Of a DNA stretch of 64,000 bases, positions 47,845 through 57,163 are shown piece after piece. Both the position numbers and the translations under genes were made by a program. The notes under the pieces are model-generated. The model was given only the letters and a program-made list of their open reading frames with translations, was not told where the DNA came from and searched no databases. This DNA is from Couchioplanes caeruleus. GTDB lineage: Bacteria; Actinomycetota; Actinomycetes; Mycobacteriales; Micromonosporaceae. The stretch covers positions 8,180,501 through 8,244,500 of the forward strand of contig NZ_CP092183.1 in assembly GCF_023499255.1 (NCBI RefSeq), given 5' to 3'. Every line of letters starts with the position of its first letter. Within the stretch, counting starts at the first letter, position 1.

Positions 47845-48521
47845 GCCTCAACCTGACCGACATCACCCTCACCTACCCCGACGGCGAGAGCCGCCTGACC
47901 GCCCTCGACCACGTCACACTCGACGTCCCCAAAGGCAGCCTCACCGCCGTCGTCGGCCCCTCCGGCTCCGGCAAGTCCAGCCTCCTGGCCGTCGCCGCCA
48001 CCCTCATCACCCCCGACACCGGCACCGTCACCATCGACGGCATCCACACCACCGGCATGAGCCGCAACGAACTCACCGACCTGCGCCGCCACAAGATCGG
48101 CATCGTCTTCCAACAGCCCAACCTGCTGCCCTCCCTGACCGCCGCCGAACAGCTCCAGGTAATGGCCCAGATCGACGGCCGCTCACCGGCTAAGGCCCAC
48201 GCCCGCGCCCTCGACCTCCTCGACGCAGTCGGCCTGGCCGACCAGGCCCGCCGGCGTCCCCACCAGCTCTCCGGCGGCCAACGCCAACGCGTCAACATCG
48301 CCCGCGCCCTGATGAACGACCCCACCATCCTGCTCGTCGACGAACCCACCAGCGCCCTCGACCACGAACGCGGCGCCGCCATCATCGACCTCATCACCCG
48401 CCTCACCCACCAGCAGGCCACCGCAACTGTCCTGGTCACCCACGACCACACCCACCTCACCGCCGTCGACCAGATCACCGAAGTCCACGACGGGCGCCTC
48501 CGCCACCTCGCCCAGTGCTGA
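47841..48521 (+). CDS. ABC transporter ATP-binding protein (MacB/LolD type)
   Basis: 226 aa. Walker A GPSGSGKSS, Q-loop FQQPNLLPS, signature LSGGQRQRV, Walker B ILLVDEPTSALD and switch His in VTHDH are all present. It powers the FtsX-type permease with which it overlaps. Typical roles are export of antimicrobial peptides or lipoproteins, or signalling to a partner kinase. Confidence 0.95.
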   Translation: MSLNLTDITLTYPDGESRLTALDHVTLDVPKGSLTAVVGPSGSGKSSLLAVAATLITPDTGTVTIDGIHTTGMSRNELTDLRRHKIGIVFQQPNLLPSLTAAEQLQVMAQIDGRSPAKAHARALDLLDAVGLADQARRRPHQLSGGQRQRVNIARALMNDPTILLVDEPTSALDHERGAAIIDLITRLTHQQATATVLVTHDHTHLTAVDQITEVHDGRLRHLAQC

Positions 48522-48652
48522 ACCACGTAGATGATCCCGGCAGATCGACCGCCGGGCCACCCGTTACCTAATGATCTTGATCTGCGAGTAAGCTACGCCG
48601 GCAAGCCACCACATTGGATTGACGGCCTTGGCCGGGCGCGCGGCCCGGCGGC

Positions 48653-48964
48653 TCAGCTTTCGACTCCGGTGGTGTCGTGGGCGGTTCCAACCGGCTTGGA
48701 CTGCGAGGAGCCTCGCTGCCGCAGGTAGATCGCCAGAATGGTCATCGACGCCACGGCCAGCAGCTCGGATTGCCAGTTCTGCAGAGTGCGGTTCCAGAAG
48801 TCCGGTCGTTGTAAGTACTCGGTCCAGGCGACGGGGTCCTCGAGGTTGCCGAGCTGCTCCTCATTGTAGGCAGCGACACCGGCGATGAACTGGCCCAACC
48901 AGGACAGCAGGAAGATGATGCCCATGGTGAGACCGAGAGAGTTGGAGAACAGCCATAGCCGCAC
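48653..48964 (-). CDS. DUF6766-like membrane protein, short
   Basis: 103 aa from a GTG. Two membrane helices (SLGLTMGIIFLLSWLGQFIAG and ELLAVASMTILAIYLRQRGS) enclose DFWNRTLQNWQSE, the pattern of the DUF6766 group. Relatives I recall are about twice as long and go on with more helices, so this may be a truncated copy near the end of the element. Function unknown. Confidence 0.6.
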   Translation of the reverse strand: MRLWLFSNSLGLTMGIIFLLSWLGQFIAGVAAYNEEQLGNLEDPVAWTEYLQRPDFWNRTLQNWQSELLAVASMTILAIYLRQRGSSQSKPVGTAHDTTGVES

Positions 48965-49083
48965 ACCGTGGACCCGAGATCAAGCCGGGGAGCCCTCCGT
49001 CGGCGTACTGGCCGATCTTCTGTTCTTGTTCCGATTCACGGTCCGACTTGCCCAGCTCTTGTCTCAATCCCCACGCCCAGCGA

Positions 49084-49302
49084 CTACTTGGTCGCCTTCG
49101 CCTGCCATAGCTCGACGGCCAGTCGTCCACCCACCACGAGGGCCTTAGCACTCCAGCTGAGGCCCTCGTGACCTGTGCACTCCAAGTAGAGCGCCACAGC
49201 TTCCAGGGCCCACCACACGACCGGCGCGATCTCATCGATCGCCGTCGAGCGGGGCTGGGGGTCCGACTCCCGTTCCGGGTGTTCCTCCGCTTCGTCAGGC
49301 AT
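49084..49302 (-). CDS. Small hypothetical protein
   Basis: 72 aa. The ATG at 49300-49302 has GGAGGAGG upstream, a strong site. The first 20 residues are acidic and polar; the rest is amphipathic helix with VVWWALEAVALYLECTG. No family is recognised. It is separated from the short membrane gene by 119 nt on the same strand. Confidence 0.5.
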   Translation of the reverse strand: MPDEAEEHPERESDPQPRSTAIDEIAPVVWWALEAVALYLECTGHEGLSWSAKALVVGGRLAVELWQAKATK

Positions 49303-49305
49303 CAA

Positions 49306-49559
49306 TCCTCCTCCGGAACCCCGGCCGGGACGGCGCCGAGGAGAGCGGAGCCTTCAAGATCCCGGGCCGATGGTCCGGGGGTTCACCATCGAGATGGGTC
49401 CCGGAGCCGTCTGCCTGACGCAGAGGAGCAACCCCACCAAGGTAGGCGATCAGCCGCCCTGCGCCCGGCACGCGGGTGTCCTCAATTCGCGTGTCGCGCC
49501 TCATCTGGACCTGACAGGCTGCCGCCGGTTACCCGGGGTGCGATTCAATAACACGTCGT
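49306..49559. other. Right end of the element, noncoding
   Basis: No gene was recognised. The last 40 bases before tadA include TTACCCGGGGTGCGATTCAA, with no inverted match to the left end of the element. A recombination site may lie here. Confidence 0.35.
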
Positions 49560-50402
49560 CAGGTCGACGATCTCGGCGCCCCGGCACTCGCCGACGACCA
49601 GGCGGTCCGGTCGCATGCGCAGGGCCTGGCGGACGAGATCGGTGAGGCTCACGGCTCCCGCGCCCTCGACGTTGGAGGTGCGCGCCTGCAGCGTCACGAC
49701 GTGCGGGTGCAGCGGCCGCAGCTCGGCGGCGTCCTCGACGAGCACGATGCGCTCGGTCGGCGGTACGAGGCCGAGCAGCGTCGCCAGCAGCGTGGTCTTG
49801 CCGGTGCCCGTACCGCCGGTGACCAGGTAGGCCAGTCGCGCTTCCACGACCGCGGTGAGGACCGTGGCGAGCGCGGGCGGCACTGTGCCGTGCCGGACGA
49901 GGTCACCGAGGCTGAACGGGCGCTGACGGAACGTGCGCAGCGACAGATAGGGCCCGGTCGTGGCGACCGGCGGGAGGACGGCGTGCAGGCGGGTGCCGTC
50001 GGGCAGGCGCGCGTCCGCATACGGCAGGCCGTCGTCGAGCCGTCGGCCGCATGCGGCGGCCAGGCGCTGAGCGAGGCGGCGTACGTCGTCCGGGCCGCCC
50101 ACGTCCACGGGGGCCCGGTGCAGGCCCTCGCCGCGGTCGACCCACACCTGCACGCCGTTGACCAGCACGTCGGTCACCGCCGGATCGGTGAGGAGCGGGG
50201 CCAGCGGGCCGGCGCCGACGAGGTGGTCGCGGACCCGGCCGGCCAGGCGCTGCACGGTCGGGTCGCCGAGGACGGCCGCGTCGGCCTCCCGGCGCACGGC
50301 GGTGACCAGGGTGGCCTGCGTCGCGTCGAGCCGTTCCTCGGCGATGTGCCGCCGTACCCGCTCGGCCAGCGTCGGGGATGCGGTGGTGGGCTGTCCGTTC
50401 AT
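49545..50402 (-). pseudogene. tadA: tadA, 5' fragment (cut by the inserted element)
   Basis: The frame encodes 281 native codons of a TadA/CpaF-type secretion ATPase, then TTCY and a stop contributed by the element. Walker A is VTGGTGTGKTTLLATLLG and the Walker B region is RPDRLVVGECRGAE. The Asp-box VLVEDAAEL lies between them. The break falls just after Walker B, so the fragment lacks the His box and C-terminal lobe (found at 16499-16852) and should not be an active motor. The ATG at 50400-50402 overlaps the ssd stop (ATGA). The residue run KTTLLATL indicates intact nucleotide binding only. Confidence 0.93.
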
Positions 50403-51499
50403 GCCGCTTCCGCCGTTCCCGCGTCGGTCCGGTCCTTCAGCAGCCGCCGGCACAGCTCGGCCAGCGGTCCGCGCCCCTCGGCCGTGGGCGCGTGTCCCCG
50501 CTCGAGCCCGTGGCACAGTGCCTGCTCGGGCCGGAGGGAGCCGGCCAGCGGCAGGCCGAGCGAGCGGGCCACCTCGCGGGCCTTGAGCCGCCCCGGCGAC
50601 GGGCCGCGCACCACGACGGACAGGTGCCGGCAGTGCAGCCGCGCGGCCGCGGCCACACGGGCAGCCGCGGCCGTCGCCCGCAGCTCGGCGGGGACGATGA
50701 GATAGGCCCGGTCGGCGGCCTCGAGGGCGATCACCGCGGCGCCGTCCAGGTGCCGGGGCAGGTCGACCACGGTGAGGTCGCGCCGGTCGCGGGCGACGTC
50801 CATGGTGATCGCCATGGCCTCGGGCGGCACCGGCTGGGCGGCGGACCGGCCGTACGACAGCAGCACCAGGTCACCGCGGTGCGGCAGGGCCCGCAGCAGA
50901 GCGGACGGGTCGACGTGACCGCCGGCCTCGGCGATCGCCGCCCAGCGGAGCCCGTCGAGCTCCTCCCAGCCGAGCACGAGGTCGAGGCCGCCGCCCAGCG
51001 GGTCGGCGTCGAGCAGCAGCGTGCGCTGACCCTCGCGGACGGCGGTGACGGCGAGCCCGGCCGCCAGGGTGCTCGCGCCCGCGCCGCCCCGGCCGCCGAG
51101 CACGGCCAGGACGCGTCCGGCCGGTGACGGGCCGGGAGGCTGCGTGAACAGGTCGGTCAGCCAGGGCTCGGCGGCCGGCAGGACGGCCACGTGCTGCGCG
51201 CCGATCGAGCGGGCGACGTCCCAGGCGGTGGGGGCGATGGGCTCGTGGCTCACGACGACGACCCGCTGGTGCCGGGGCAGCCGGGCGCGCAGGCACGCCG
51301 CGGCCTGGTCCGCGCCTATCAGGACCAGCGGCGCCTGCGGGTAGCGGGACCGGGCGGCGACGGGGTCCGGGGCCACGTCGACCTCGGTGCCGCCCACGGC
51401 GGCCAGCCGCAGCAGGTCGTCGAGCAGGACCGGGTCGGCGGTGACGACGAGCGGCAGGGCCGGGGGCGGTCCGGGCGGGACGGGGGTACGGGCGGACAT
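50399..51499 (-). CDS. ssd: Ssd/TadZ-like ATPase (septum-site/pilus locus)
   Basis: 366 aa. An N-terminal receiver-like domain (about 1-120) precedes a MinD/ParA-type domain with the deviant Walker A LGGRGGAGASTLAAGLA and LLLDADPLGGGLDLVLGWEEL, then VVDLPRHLD. This combination is TadZ, called Ssd in actinobacteria, which localises the pilus machine and affects septation. The ATG at 51497-51499 follows TTGGAG. It is the first gene of the minus-strand Tad operon and overlaps tadA. Confidence 0.88.
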   Translation of the reverse strand: MSARTPVPPGPPPALPLVVTADPVLLDDLLRLAAVGGTEVDVAPDPVAARSRYPQAPLVLIGADQAAACLRARLPRHQRVVVVSHEPIAPTAWDVARSIGAQHVAVLPAAEPWLTDLFTQPPGPSPAGRVLAVLGGRGGAGASTLAAGLAVTAVREGQRTLLLDADPLGGGLDLVLGWEELDGLRWAAIAEAGGHVDPSALLRALPHRGDLVLLSYGRSAAQPVPPEAMAITMDVARDRRDLTVVDLPRHLDGAAVIALEAADRAYLIVPAELRATAAAARVAAAARLHCRHLSVVVRGPSPGRLKAREVARSLGLPLAGSLRPEQALCHGLERGHAPTAEGRGPLAELCRRLLKDRTDAGTAEAA

Positions 51500-51737
51500 C
51501 GCGGCTCCAACGGTCACGGCGGACGGAACGAGGTCCTCACCGTGGCGGTCGCCGGGAGCCCCGCTCAACCGGGGAACGACGACCTGTGGATAACTTCGAG
51601 TCCTGTGGAAAACCTGTGGCCGACGGGCTGATCTGCTATGACGCGGGGGCCGGAGGCGGAGGGGTGGCGCAGGCACGCGGCGAGTGGACACGCCGCGCGT
51701 TGGGTATGTTGGTGCCGACACGACCGATGGAGTTGGC

Positions 51738-52091
51738 ATGGAGAACCCGATCCGGAGCGCGCTCGGCGAGGACGGCACCGCACTGGTGACCATCCGGGGA
51801 GAGATCGATTTCTCCAGCGCCGACGAGGTCGCTCAGGGGATCCGCGACGCCCTGTCCCAGTGGTCGCCGGCCGAGATCCGCATCGATCTCACCGCCGCCA
51901 CCTTCATCGACTCCACGGGCCTCGGCGCGCTGATCGAGGGCTACCGTGCGGCGGCCGAGGCGCATACCCGGTTCGTGGTGACGAACCCCAGCGCCAGCTT
52001 CCGGCGGGTGCTCTCCGTGACCGGCCTGTGCGAGCTGTTCGGCATGGAGGACGGGCAGTCCGCCGATCTGAGCCAGGCCACGGGAGCCTGA
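51738..52091 (+). CDS. STAS-domain anti-anti-sigma factor
   Basis: 117 aa, SpoIIAA/RsbV-like. ALVTIRGEIDFSSADEVAQG and the phospho-site Ser59 in ATFIDSTGLGALIEGY are standard. The ATG at 51738 follows GGAG; a longer upstream frame has no support. Its partner anti-sigma factor is not adjacent. It is divergent from ssd. Confidence 0.88.
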   Translation: MENPIRSALGEDGTALVTIRGEIDFSSADEVAQGIRDALSQWSPAEIRIDLTAATFIDSTGLGALIEGYRAAAEAHTRFVVTNPSASFRRVLSVTGLCELFGMEDGQSADLSQATGA

Positions 52092-52194
52092 CCGGACGGC
52101 AGGGCCCGTGGGGCTGGACCACAACTCCCGCCCGGATGGTCGCTTCGCGTGTGCGTCGTCGGCGTTGCTGTGGCCGTACCTGGAAAGGGAACGA

Positions 52195-52255
52195 CCCCCG
52201 TCGGGGGTGACGGGGGCCGTCCGAGGATTCGGCTCCGGGGGGGTCGAGCCGAATC
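52195..52255 (+). terminator. Terminator region of the STAS gene
   Basis: Two hairpins: CCCCCGTC/GACGGGGG (52195-52216), then a perfect 10-bp stem GATTCGGCTC/GAGCCGAATC (52226-52255) with a G-rich loop. They lie 104-164 nt past the stop. Confidence 0.65.
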
Positions 52256-52435
52256 GGCTCGGTGATCGCGGGGGGCGCAACCACCGAGAGTTTCGAAGTG
52301 CGTGGAGCGGATCAGCGACCGTGGGTTACATCATCAATCAGTGACAACATGAATCCCAGTCGCAACACAAGCATGCCTCAGCAGCGGCTCACCGTCGAGT
52401 ACCCACCGTCACCGGAAATGGGTGCGTCTTGCGGC

Positions 52436-52441
52436 TACACT
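52436..52441 (+). promoter_or_regulatory. Candidate -10 for a leaderless transcript
   Basis: TACACT ends 8 nt before the GTG at 52450, where transcription would begin on or next to the start codon. No ribosome binding site precedes that GTG. The -35 region is not clear. Confidence 0.4.
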
Positions 52442-52449
52442 TTCGGCCC

Positions 52450-53250
52450 GTGGGCCAGAGTGCCGCGTTCTTCGATCTCGACAAGACCGTCATCGCCAAG
52501 TCCAGCGCGCTGGCCTTCGGACGGCCTTTCTACCGTGATGGGCTGATCAGCCGCCGCGACGTGGTGAAGTCCGCCTACGCGCAGTTGATGTTCCGGCTGG
52601 GCGGCACCGACGAGCAGACCATGGCGCGCACGCGGGACTACCTGGCCGCGTTGTGCAAGGGCTGGCGCGTCGAGCAGGTCCAGCAGATCGTCGCGGAGAC
52701 CCTGCAGGAGCTGATCAATCCATACGTGTACGCCGAGGCCGCCGTCCTGATCGGCGAGCACCAGGCGGCCGGGCGCGACGTCGTGCTGGTGTCGGCGTCG
52801 GGCGACGAGATGGTGCGCCCGATCGGCGAGCTGCTCGGCGTCACCGACGTGATCGCCACGCGGATGGGCATCGTGGACGGGCGCTACAGCGGCGAGGTGG
52901 AGTTCTACGCGGCCGGCGAGAGCAAGGTCGCGGGCGTGCGCGAGCTCGCCGACGAGCGCGGCTACGACCTTGCGGAGTGTTACGCCTACTCGGATTCCAG
53001 CAGTGATCTGCCGCTCCTGGAGGCCGTGGGCCGGCCGACCGTGGTGAACCCGGATCGCACCCTGCGCCGGGTCGCGCTGGAGCGGTCGTGGCCGGTGCTG
53101 GAGTTCCGGCACCCGGTGCCCCTGGGCCGCAGGCTGCGAGAACGCCCCGCGGTGCCGATGGCGGCCGCGGCGCTCGGCGTGGGCGTCGGGGTGGCGATCG
53201 GCATCGCGCTGTACGGCCGGCACCGCCGCACCCGGGCCGCCCTGGCATAG
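52450..53250 (+). CDS. HAD-IB phosphatase (SerB-like) with C-terminal membrane helix
   Basis: 266 aa. Motif I AAFFDLDKTVI, motif II VLVSASGDE, and motif III/IV ECYAYSDSSSDLPLL are all intact, with the helical cap of the HAD-IB group (phosphoserine phosphatase-like). The end carries a hydrophobic helix (AAAALGVGVGVAIGIALYG) and basic tail, so it may be membrane-attached. The Streptomyces gene at this place in the locus is annotated as associated with morphological differentiation. Substrate unknown. Start is the GTG at 52450, possibly leaderless. Confidence 0.87.
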   Translation: MGQSAAFFDLDKTVIAKSSALAFGRPFYRDGLISRRDVVKSAYAQLMFRLGGTDEQTMARTRDYLAALCKGWRVEQVQQIVAETLQELINPYVYAEAAVLIGEHQAAGRDVVLVSASGDEMVRPIGELLGVTDVIATRMGIVDGRYSGEVEFYAAGESKVAGVRELADERGYDLAECYAYSDSSSDLPLLEAVGRPTVVNPDRTLRRVALERSWPVLEFRHPVPLGRRLRERPAVPMAAAALGVGVGVAIGIALYGRHRRTRAALA

Positions 53251-53491
53251 ACGACGGTCACCCGGAAGCGTCTGACCAATCACACAAAGTAGCTTTCACC
53301 CTGGCGATCAAGGGCGGCGGGGCGTAGAAAGAACACGCGGACCTTGATGACAGCAGGTTCCGTGCACGGCCACCGGGAACCCACGCGCGATCAGCCACGG
53401 CAGGCACGTTGCGGCGGGACCCACCGGATTCCGGCGGGACTGCCGACAACGACCCAGGTGCACGCTTGATAACCCGGTCGGACGCGCAAGC

Positions 53492-53519
53492 GACGGCGCC
53501 TCGGATGCGAGGCGCCGTC
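53492..53519 (-). terminator. Terminator of the PH-like gene
   Basis: A perfect 12-bp stem, GACGGCGCCTCG with its complement, and a 4-nt loop, 33 nt past the minus-strand stop. Confidence 0.8.
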
Positions 53520-53552
53520 CTTGATGTCCGGACCGTCCGGCCGCGCCGCCTT

Positions 53553-54035
53553 CTACGTCCCGGCCGCTTTGGCTTCCAGGTGGCGGCTGCGCAGGTCGTG
53601 GTAGACCTCGCGGAACAGGTGCGGACGGTTGTGGAAGTCGACGCCCTGCGCCCACAGCTCGGTGTTGACGGTGGAGCCGTCGCGGCGCTCGATGAGCACG
53701 GTCATGCCGCCCTCGATCTCCCACCGGCCGATCTTGTTGGTGTGCCGGTGCAGCCGGACGTGCGCGATCTCGTCCCAGGACAGCCGGCGCGATCGCAGCA
53801 GCCCGCGGATCTGCAGCCCGGTGGGGCCCACGTAGACGCCCATCTCGAGGATGCGCCAGCCGCCGACCACCCAGAGCGCCGTCAGGGCCATCGCGAGGTA
53901 CGTGACCCCGTTGCCCTCGACCTGGAACAGGCCCACGCTGGCCCAGCCGAGCAGGACGAACGCGATGGCTTCCCAGCCGATGACGAGCCACCGGCCGACT
54001 CCGGGCGAATACGGCCGAACCCAGTCCACTCCCAC
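53553..54035 (-). CDS. Bacterial PH-like membrane protein
   Basis: 160 aa. Two membrane helices (WLVIGWEAIAFVLLGWASVG and VTYLAMALTALWVVGGWRIL) are followed by a cytoplasmic beta-rich domain, VGPTGLQIRGLLRSRRLSWDE then IAHVRLHRHT, which is the bacterial PH pattern (strands with the conserved Trp). Function unknown. The last residues are charged. Confidence 0.75.
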   Translation of the reverse strand: MGVDWVRPYSPGVGRWLVIGWEAIAFVLLGWASVGLFQVEGNGVTYLAMALTALWVVGGWRILEMGVYVGPTGLQIRGLLRSRRLSWDEIAHVRLHRHTNKIGRWEIEGGMTVLIERRDGSTVNTELWAQGVDFHNRPHLFREVYHDLRSRHLEAKAAGT

Positions 54036-54116
54036 GCGGACGAGTATGCCAACCCGCGCGGGGATGAATCCGGCTTTTCGGTCTTCGATGCAGATGAGGC
54101 CCGACCGGGCGATGGC

Positions 54117-54860
54117 CTATGTGCCCAAAGGTGCCAGCACCTCGTCCGAGATTTGCGTGAGATGGTCGGCGCCCGCCGAGACCGCGGCCGCGTAATGCCG
54201 GAGCCAGGAGCGCAGACCGTCGGGCGTACCGGTGGCGTAGGCGCCCGCGGCGCCCACGTACTCCGGCTCGCGGTCGAGGTGGCCCTGCTCGACTGCGACG
54301 AGCCCGCGCGGGTCGAAGCCGCGGGCGACGAGGGTGAGCCGGGCCGCGGCCCGCGCCACGACGCCCGCGGGGCCGGCGAACGGGCGCAGCGTCAGCAGTT
54401 CGGCGTGCACGATCGCGGCCAGCAGCAGCGGCGGCGTCCGCTCGTTGCCGGCGACCAGGCCGGCGAGGGCGTCGATCCGCTCGGCGCCGGAGGTCAGCCG
54501 GCCGAGGTCCGCGTCGGCCACCGCGCCCCGGGCGGCCAGCACGTGCAGCCGGGCGAGCACCTGGCGCGGAGCGCGCGGCCAGAGGTCGACGAGCCCGCCG
54601 AGCGCCTCGGACACCCGCAGCGCGCCCTGCACGACCGGGTCGGTGACCGTGCCGGCGCGCACGGCCGCGAGGTCGTGGCGGTGCTCCTCCAGCGCGGCGC
54701 TGGCGACAGCCGCCCGCAGTCCCACCTCGGCGGCCACCTGGCCCCCGTTGCGGCGCAGCGCCCGGTGCCGCATGGCGGCGTCGGCCTTGGCTCGGGCGTC
54801 GGCCAGAGCGGCCTCCACGTCGGTGAGCGCGAGCAGCGGAGCCAGGGGATCGTTCGTCAC
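54117..54860 (-). CDS. Fic-fold protein with degenerate active site
   Basis: 247 aa from the GTG at 54858-54860. The C-terminal half has the Fic helix arrangement: [20 protein letters not shown] then [20 protein letters not shown], aligning with HPFxxGN(G/K)R. In that motif the catalytic His is Arg, the Asn is Ala and the first Arg is Val, so AMP transfer is unlikely. Often annotated as an oxidoreductase in this locus, which the sequence does not support. It could be a structural or regulatory descendant of Fic. Confidence 0.7.
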   Translation of the reverse strand: MTNDPLAPLLALTDVEAALADARAKADAAMRHRALRRNGGQVAAEVGLRAAVASAALEEHRHDLAAVRAGTVTDPVVQGALRVSEALGGLVDLWPRAPRQVLARLHVLAARGAVADADLGRLTSGAERIDALAGLVAGNERTPPLLLAAIVHAELLTLRPFAGPAGVVARAAARLTLVARGFDPRGLVAVEQGHLDREPEYVGAAGAYATGTPDGLRSWLRHYAAAVSAGADHLTQISDEVLAPLGT

Positions 54861-55084
54861 GCGCCTACCGTATCCGTGAAAAACACACGAAACATGGGCT
54901 GCGCATACGGGCTCGGAAGTGGCAAGATTCGCGCAGTACCGAGCACGTGCTGCCCGGTCGGCGCGCACGCCCTGCCACTCGGCGCGGCAGAAGGGCGGTA
55001 CGGCTTGCAGCTCTCGCCCCGGCGCACCGGGCAGAACTACTGTTCAACCCAAGAGAGACCGGTCACGGCAGAGGAGCCGCCCTC

Positions 55085-57070
55085 ATGAGTGAGACGCTGG
55101 AGAACCTGTATTCGGAGACGCGGCAGTTCCCGCCGCCGGCCGCGCTCGCCGCCGAGGCGAACGTCAAGGCCGAGGCCTACGACCGGGCCGCCGCCGACCG
55201 GCTGGGTTTCTGGGAGCAGCAGGCCGAGCGCCTGACCTGGACCAAGCGGTGGGAGCAGACCCTGGACTGGTCGAACCCGCCGTTCGCCAAGTGGTTCGTG
55301 GGCGGCGAGCTCAACATCGCGTACAACTGCGTGGACCGGCACGTCGAGGCCGGCCGGGGCGACAAGGTCGCGATCCACTGGGAGGGCGAGCCCGGCGACA
55401 CCCGCACCATCACGTACGCCGACCTGCTCAAGAGCGTCAGCCAGGCGGCGAACACGCTGACCGAGCTGGGCGTCACGGCCGGCGACCGGGTGGCGATCTA
55501 CCTGCCGATGATCCCCGAGGCGGCGGTCGCGATGCTGGCCTGCGCCCGGATCGGCGCGCTGCACAGCGTGGTCTTCGGCGGCTTCTCCGTCGACGCCCTC
55601 GCCACCCGCATCCAGGACGCCGACGCGAAGGTCGTGATCACCGCCGACGGCGGCTACCGCCGGGGCAAGCCGTCGGCCCTCAAGCCGACCGTGGACGAGG
55701 CCGTCGCCCAGTGCCCGAGCATCGAGCACGTACTGGTCGTCCGCCGTACGGGCGAGGACGTCACATGGGGCGACAAGGACCTGTGGTGGCACGAGACGGT
55801 CGAGCAGGCGAGCGAGAAGCACGAGCCGAAGGCGTTCGACGCCGAGCACCCGCTGTTCATCCTCTACACCTCGGGCACGACCGGTAAGCCGAAGGGCATC
55901 CTGCACACCACCGGCGGCTACCTGACCCAGGTGTCGTACACGTATGACGCGGTCTTCGACCTCAAGCCGGAGACCGACGTCTTCTGGTGCACCGCCGACA
56001 TCGGCTGGGTCACCGGCCACTCGTACATCGTCTACGGCCCGCTCTCCAACGGCGCCACGCAGATCATGTACGAGGGCACCCCGGACACCCCCCACAAGGG
56101 ACGGCTCTGGGAGATCGTCGACAAGTACAAGGTGACGATCCTCTACACCGCGCCCACCCTCATCCGCACGATGATGAAGTGGGGCGACGACATCCCGGCC
56201 AAGCACGACCTCTCCTCGCTGCGTCTCCTGGGCAGCGTCGGTGAGCCGATCAACCCCGAGGCCTGGATGTGGTACCGGGCGAACGTGGGCCACGACAACT
56301 GCCCGATCGTCGACACGTGGTGGCAGACGGAGACCGGCGGCATCATGATCTCCCCGCTGCCGGGCGTCACGAGCACCAAGCCGGGCTCGGCCATGACCCC
56401 GCTGCCGGGCATCTCGGCGGACGTCGTCGACGACCAGGCGGAGTCGGTGCCGGACGGTGGCGGCGGCTTCCTGGTGCTGCGCGAGCCGTGGCCCTCGATG
56501 CTGCGCACCATCTGGGGCGACGACCAGCGCTTCATCGACACGTACTGGTCGCGCTTCGGCAAGGGCGCCGGCACGGGCGACGAGTGGATCTACTTCGCCG
56601 GCGACGGCGCCAAGAAGGACGAGGACGGCGCGCTCTGGCTCCTCGGCCGGGTCGACGACGTGATGCTGGTGTCCGGGCACAACATCTCCACCACCGAGGT
56701 GGAGTCGGCGCTGGTGTCGCACCCGTCGGTCGCCGAGGCGGCGGTCGTGGGCGCGACCGACCCGACGACCGGCCAGGCCATCGTCGCGTTCACCATCCCG
56801 CGCGGCAATGTGGACACCGCCGGCGACGCGGGCGAGAAGCTCATCCAGGACCTGCGCAACCACGTGGCGAAGAAGCTCGGCCCGATCGCGAAGCCGCGGC
56901 AGATCATGCTCGTGGCCGAGCTGCCCAAGACCCGCTCCGGCAAGATCATGCGGCGGCTGCTGCGCGATGTGGCCGAGAACCGGTCGCTGGGCGACGTGAC
57001 GACGCTGCAGGACTCGACCGTGATGGACCTGATCTCGTCGGGCATGCAGGGGGCCAAGTCCGAAGACTGA
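55085..57070 (+). CDS. acs: Acetyl-CoA synthetase
   Basis: 661 aa, the full length for Acs. It shows [11 protein letters not shown] (ATP binding), [25 protein letters not shown], and the C-terminal [11 protein letters not shown] whose Lys is the target of regulatory acetylation in this family. It makes acetyl-CoA from acetate, ATP and CoA via acetyl-AMP. The ATG at 55085 follows GAGGAG at about 10 nt. Confidence 0.97.
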   Translation: MSETLENLYSETRQFPPPAALAAEANVKAEAYDRAAADRLGFWEQQAERLTWTKRWEQTLDWSNPPFAKWFVGGELNIAYNCVDRHVEAGRGDKVAIHWEGEPGDTRTITYADLLKSVSQAANTLTELGVTAGDRVAIYLPMIPEAAVAMLACARIGALHSVVFGGFSVDALATRIQDADAKVVITADGGYRRGKPSALKPTVDEAVAQCPSIEHVLVVRRTGEDVTWGDKDLWWHETVEQASEKHEPKAFDAEHPLFILYTSGTTGKPKGILHTTGGYLTQVSYTYDAVFDLKPETDVFWCTADIGWVTGHSYIVYGPLSNGATQIMYEGTPDTPHKGRLWEIVDKYKVTILYTAPTLIRTMMKWGDDIPAKHDLSSLRLLGSVGEPINPEAWMWYRANVGHDNCPIVDTWWQTETGGIMISPLPGVTSTKPGSAMTPLPGISADVVDDQAESVPDGGGGFLVLREPWPSMLRTIWGDDQRFIDTYWSRFGKGAGTGDEWIYFAGDGAKKDEDGALWLLGRVDDVMLVSGHNISTTEVESALVSHPSVAEAAVVGATDPTTGQAIVAFTIPRGNVDTAGDAGEKLIQDLRNHVAKKLGPIAKPRQIMLVAELPKTRSGKIMRRLLRDVAENRSLGDVTTLQDSTVMDLISSGMQGAKSED

Positions 57071-57087
57071 GATAATCATCTATGAAT

Positions 57088-57121
57088 GGCGGCAGATCTG
57101 CGATCGTAGGGATCTGCCGCC
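57088..57121 (+). terminator. acs terminator
   Basis: An 11-bp perfect stem GGCGGCAGATC/GATCTGCCGCC with a 12-nt loop, followed by GTTTCAT, 18 nt past the acs stop. Confidence 0.78.
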
Positions 57122-57163
57122 GTTTCATGGCTACGGTCCATTTTCGACCTTTTGCCGGTTCTT

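Larger units (their letters stand above)
16857..49563. mobile_element. 32.7-kb element interrupting tadA
   Basis: The boundaries are set by the two halves of tadA. CAGG (16853-16856 and 49560-49563) is present at both, so the exact cut lies within those 4 bases; this may be a 4-bp target duplication or the core of a recombination site. The first bases inside each end (CACAGAGCGC on the left; ACGACGTGTT reading inwards from the right) show no inverted repeat. Cargo is potassium uptake (kdp), a permease, a dormancy/stress cluster, an efflux pump and a two-component/ABC pair. At least four IS elements lie inside. No integrase, relaxase or replication gene was recognised, so the mechanism of entry and any present mobility are unknown. 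Confidence 0.88.

Noticed and set aside
16853..49563. Composite transposon made by the internal IS elements
   Set aside because: The IS elements are all internal, of different families and far from the boundaries; none has an end at 16857 or 49559.
53308..53991. Reading frame opposite/alongside the PH-like gene
   Set aside because: Runs through the terminator at 53492-53519 and is Arg/Gly/Pro-rich in a shadow frame.
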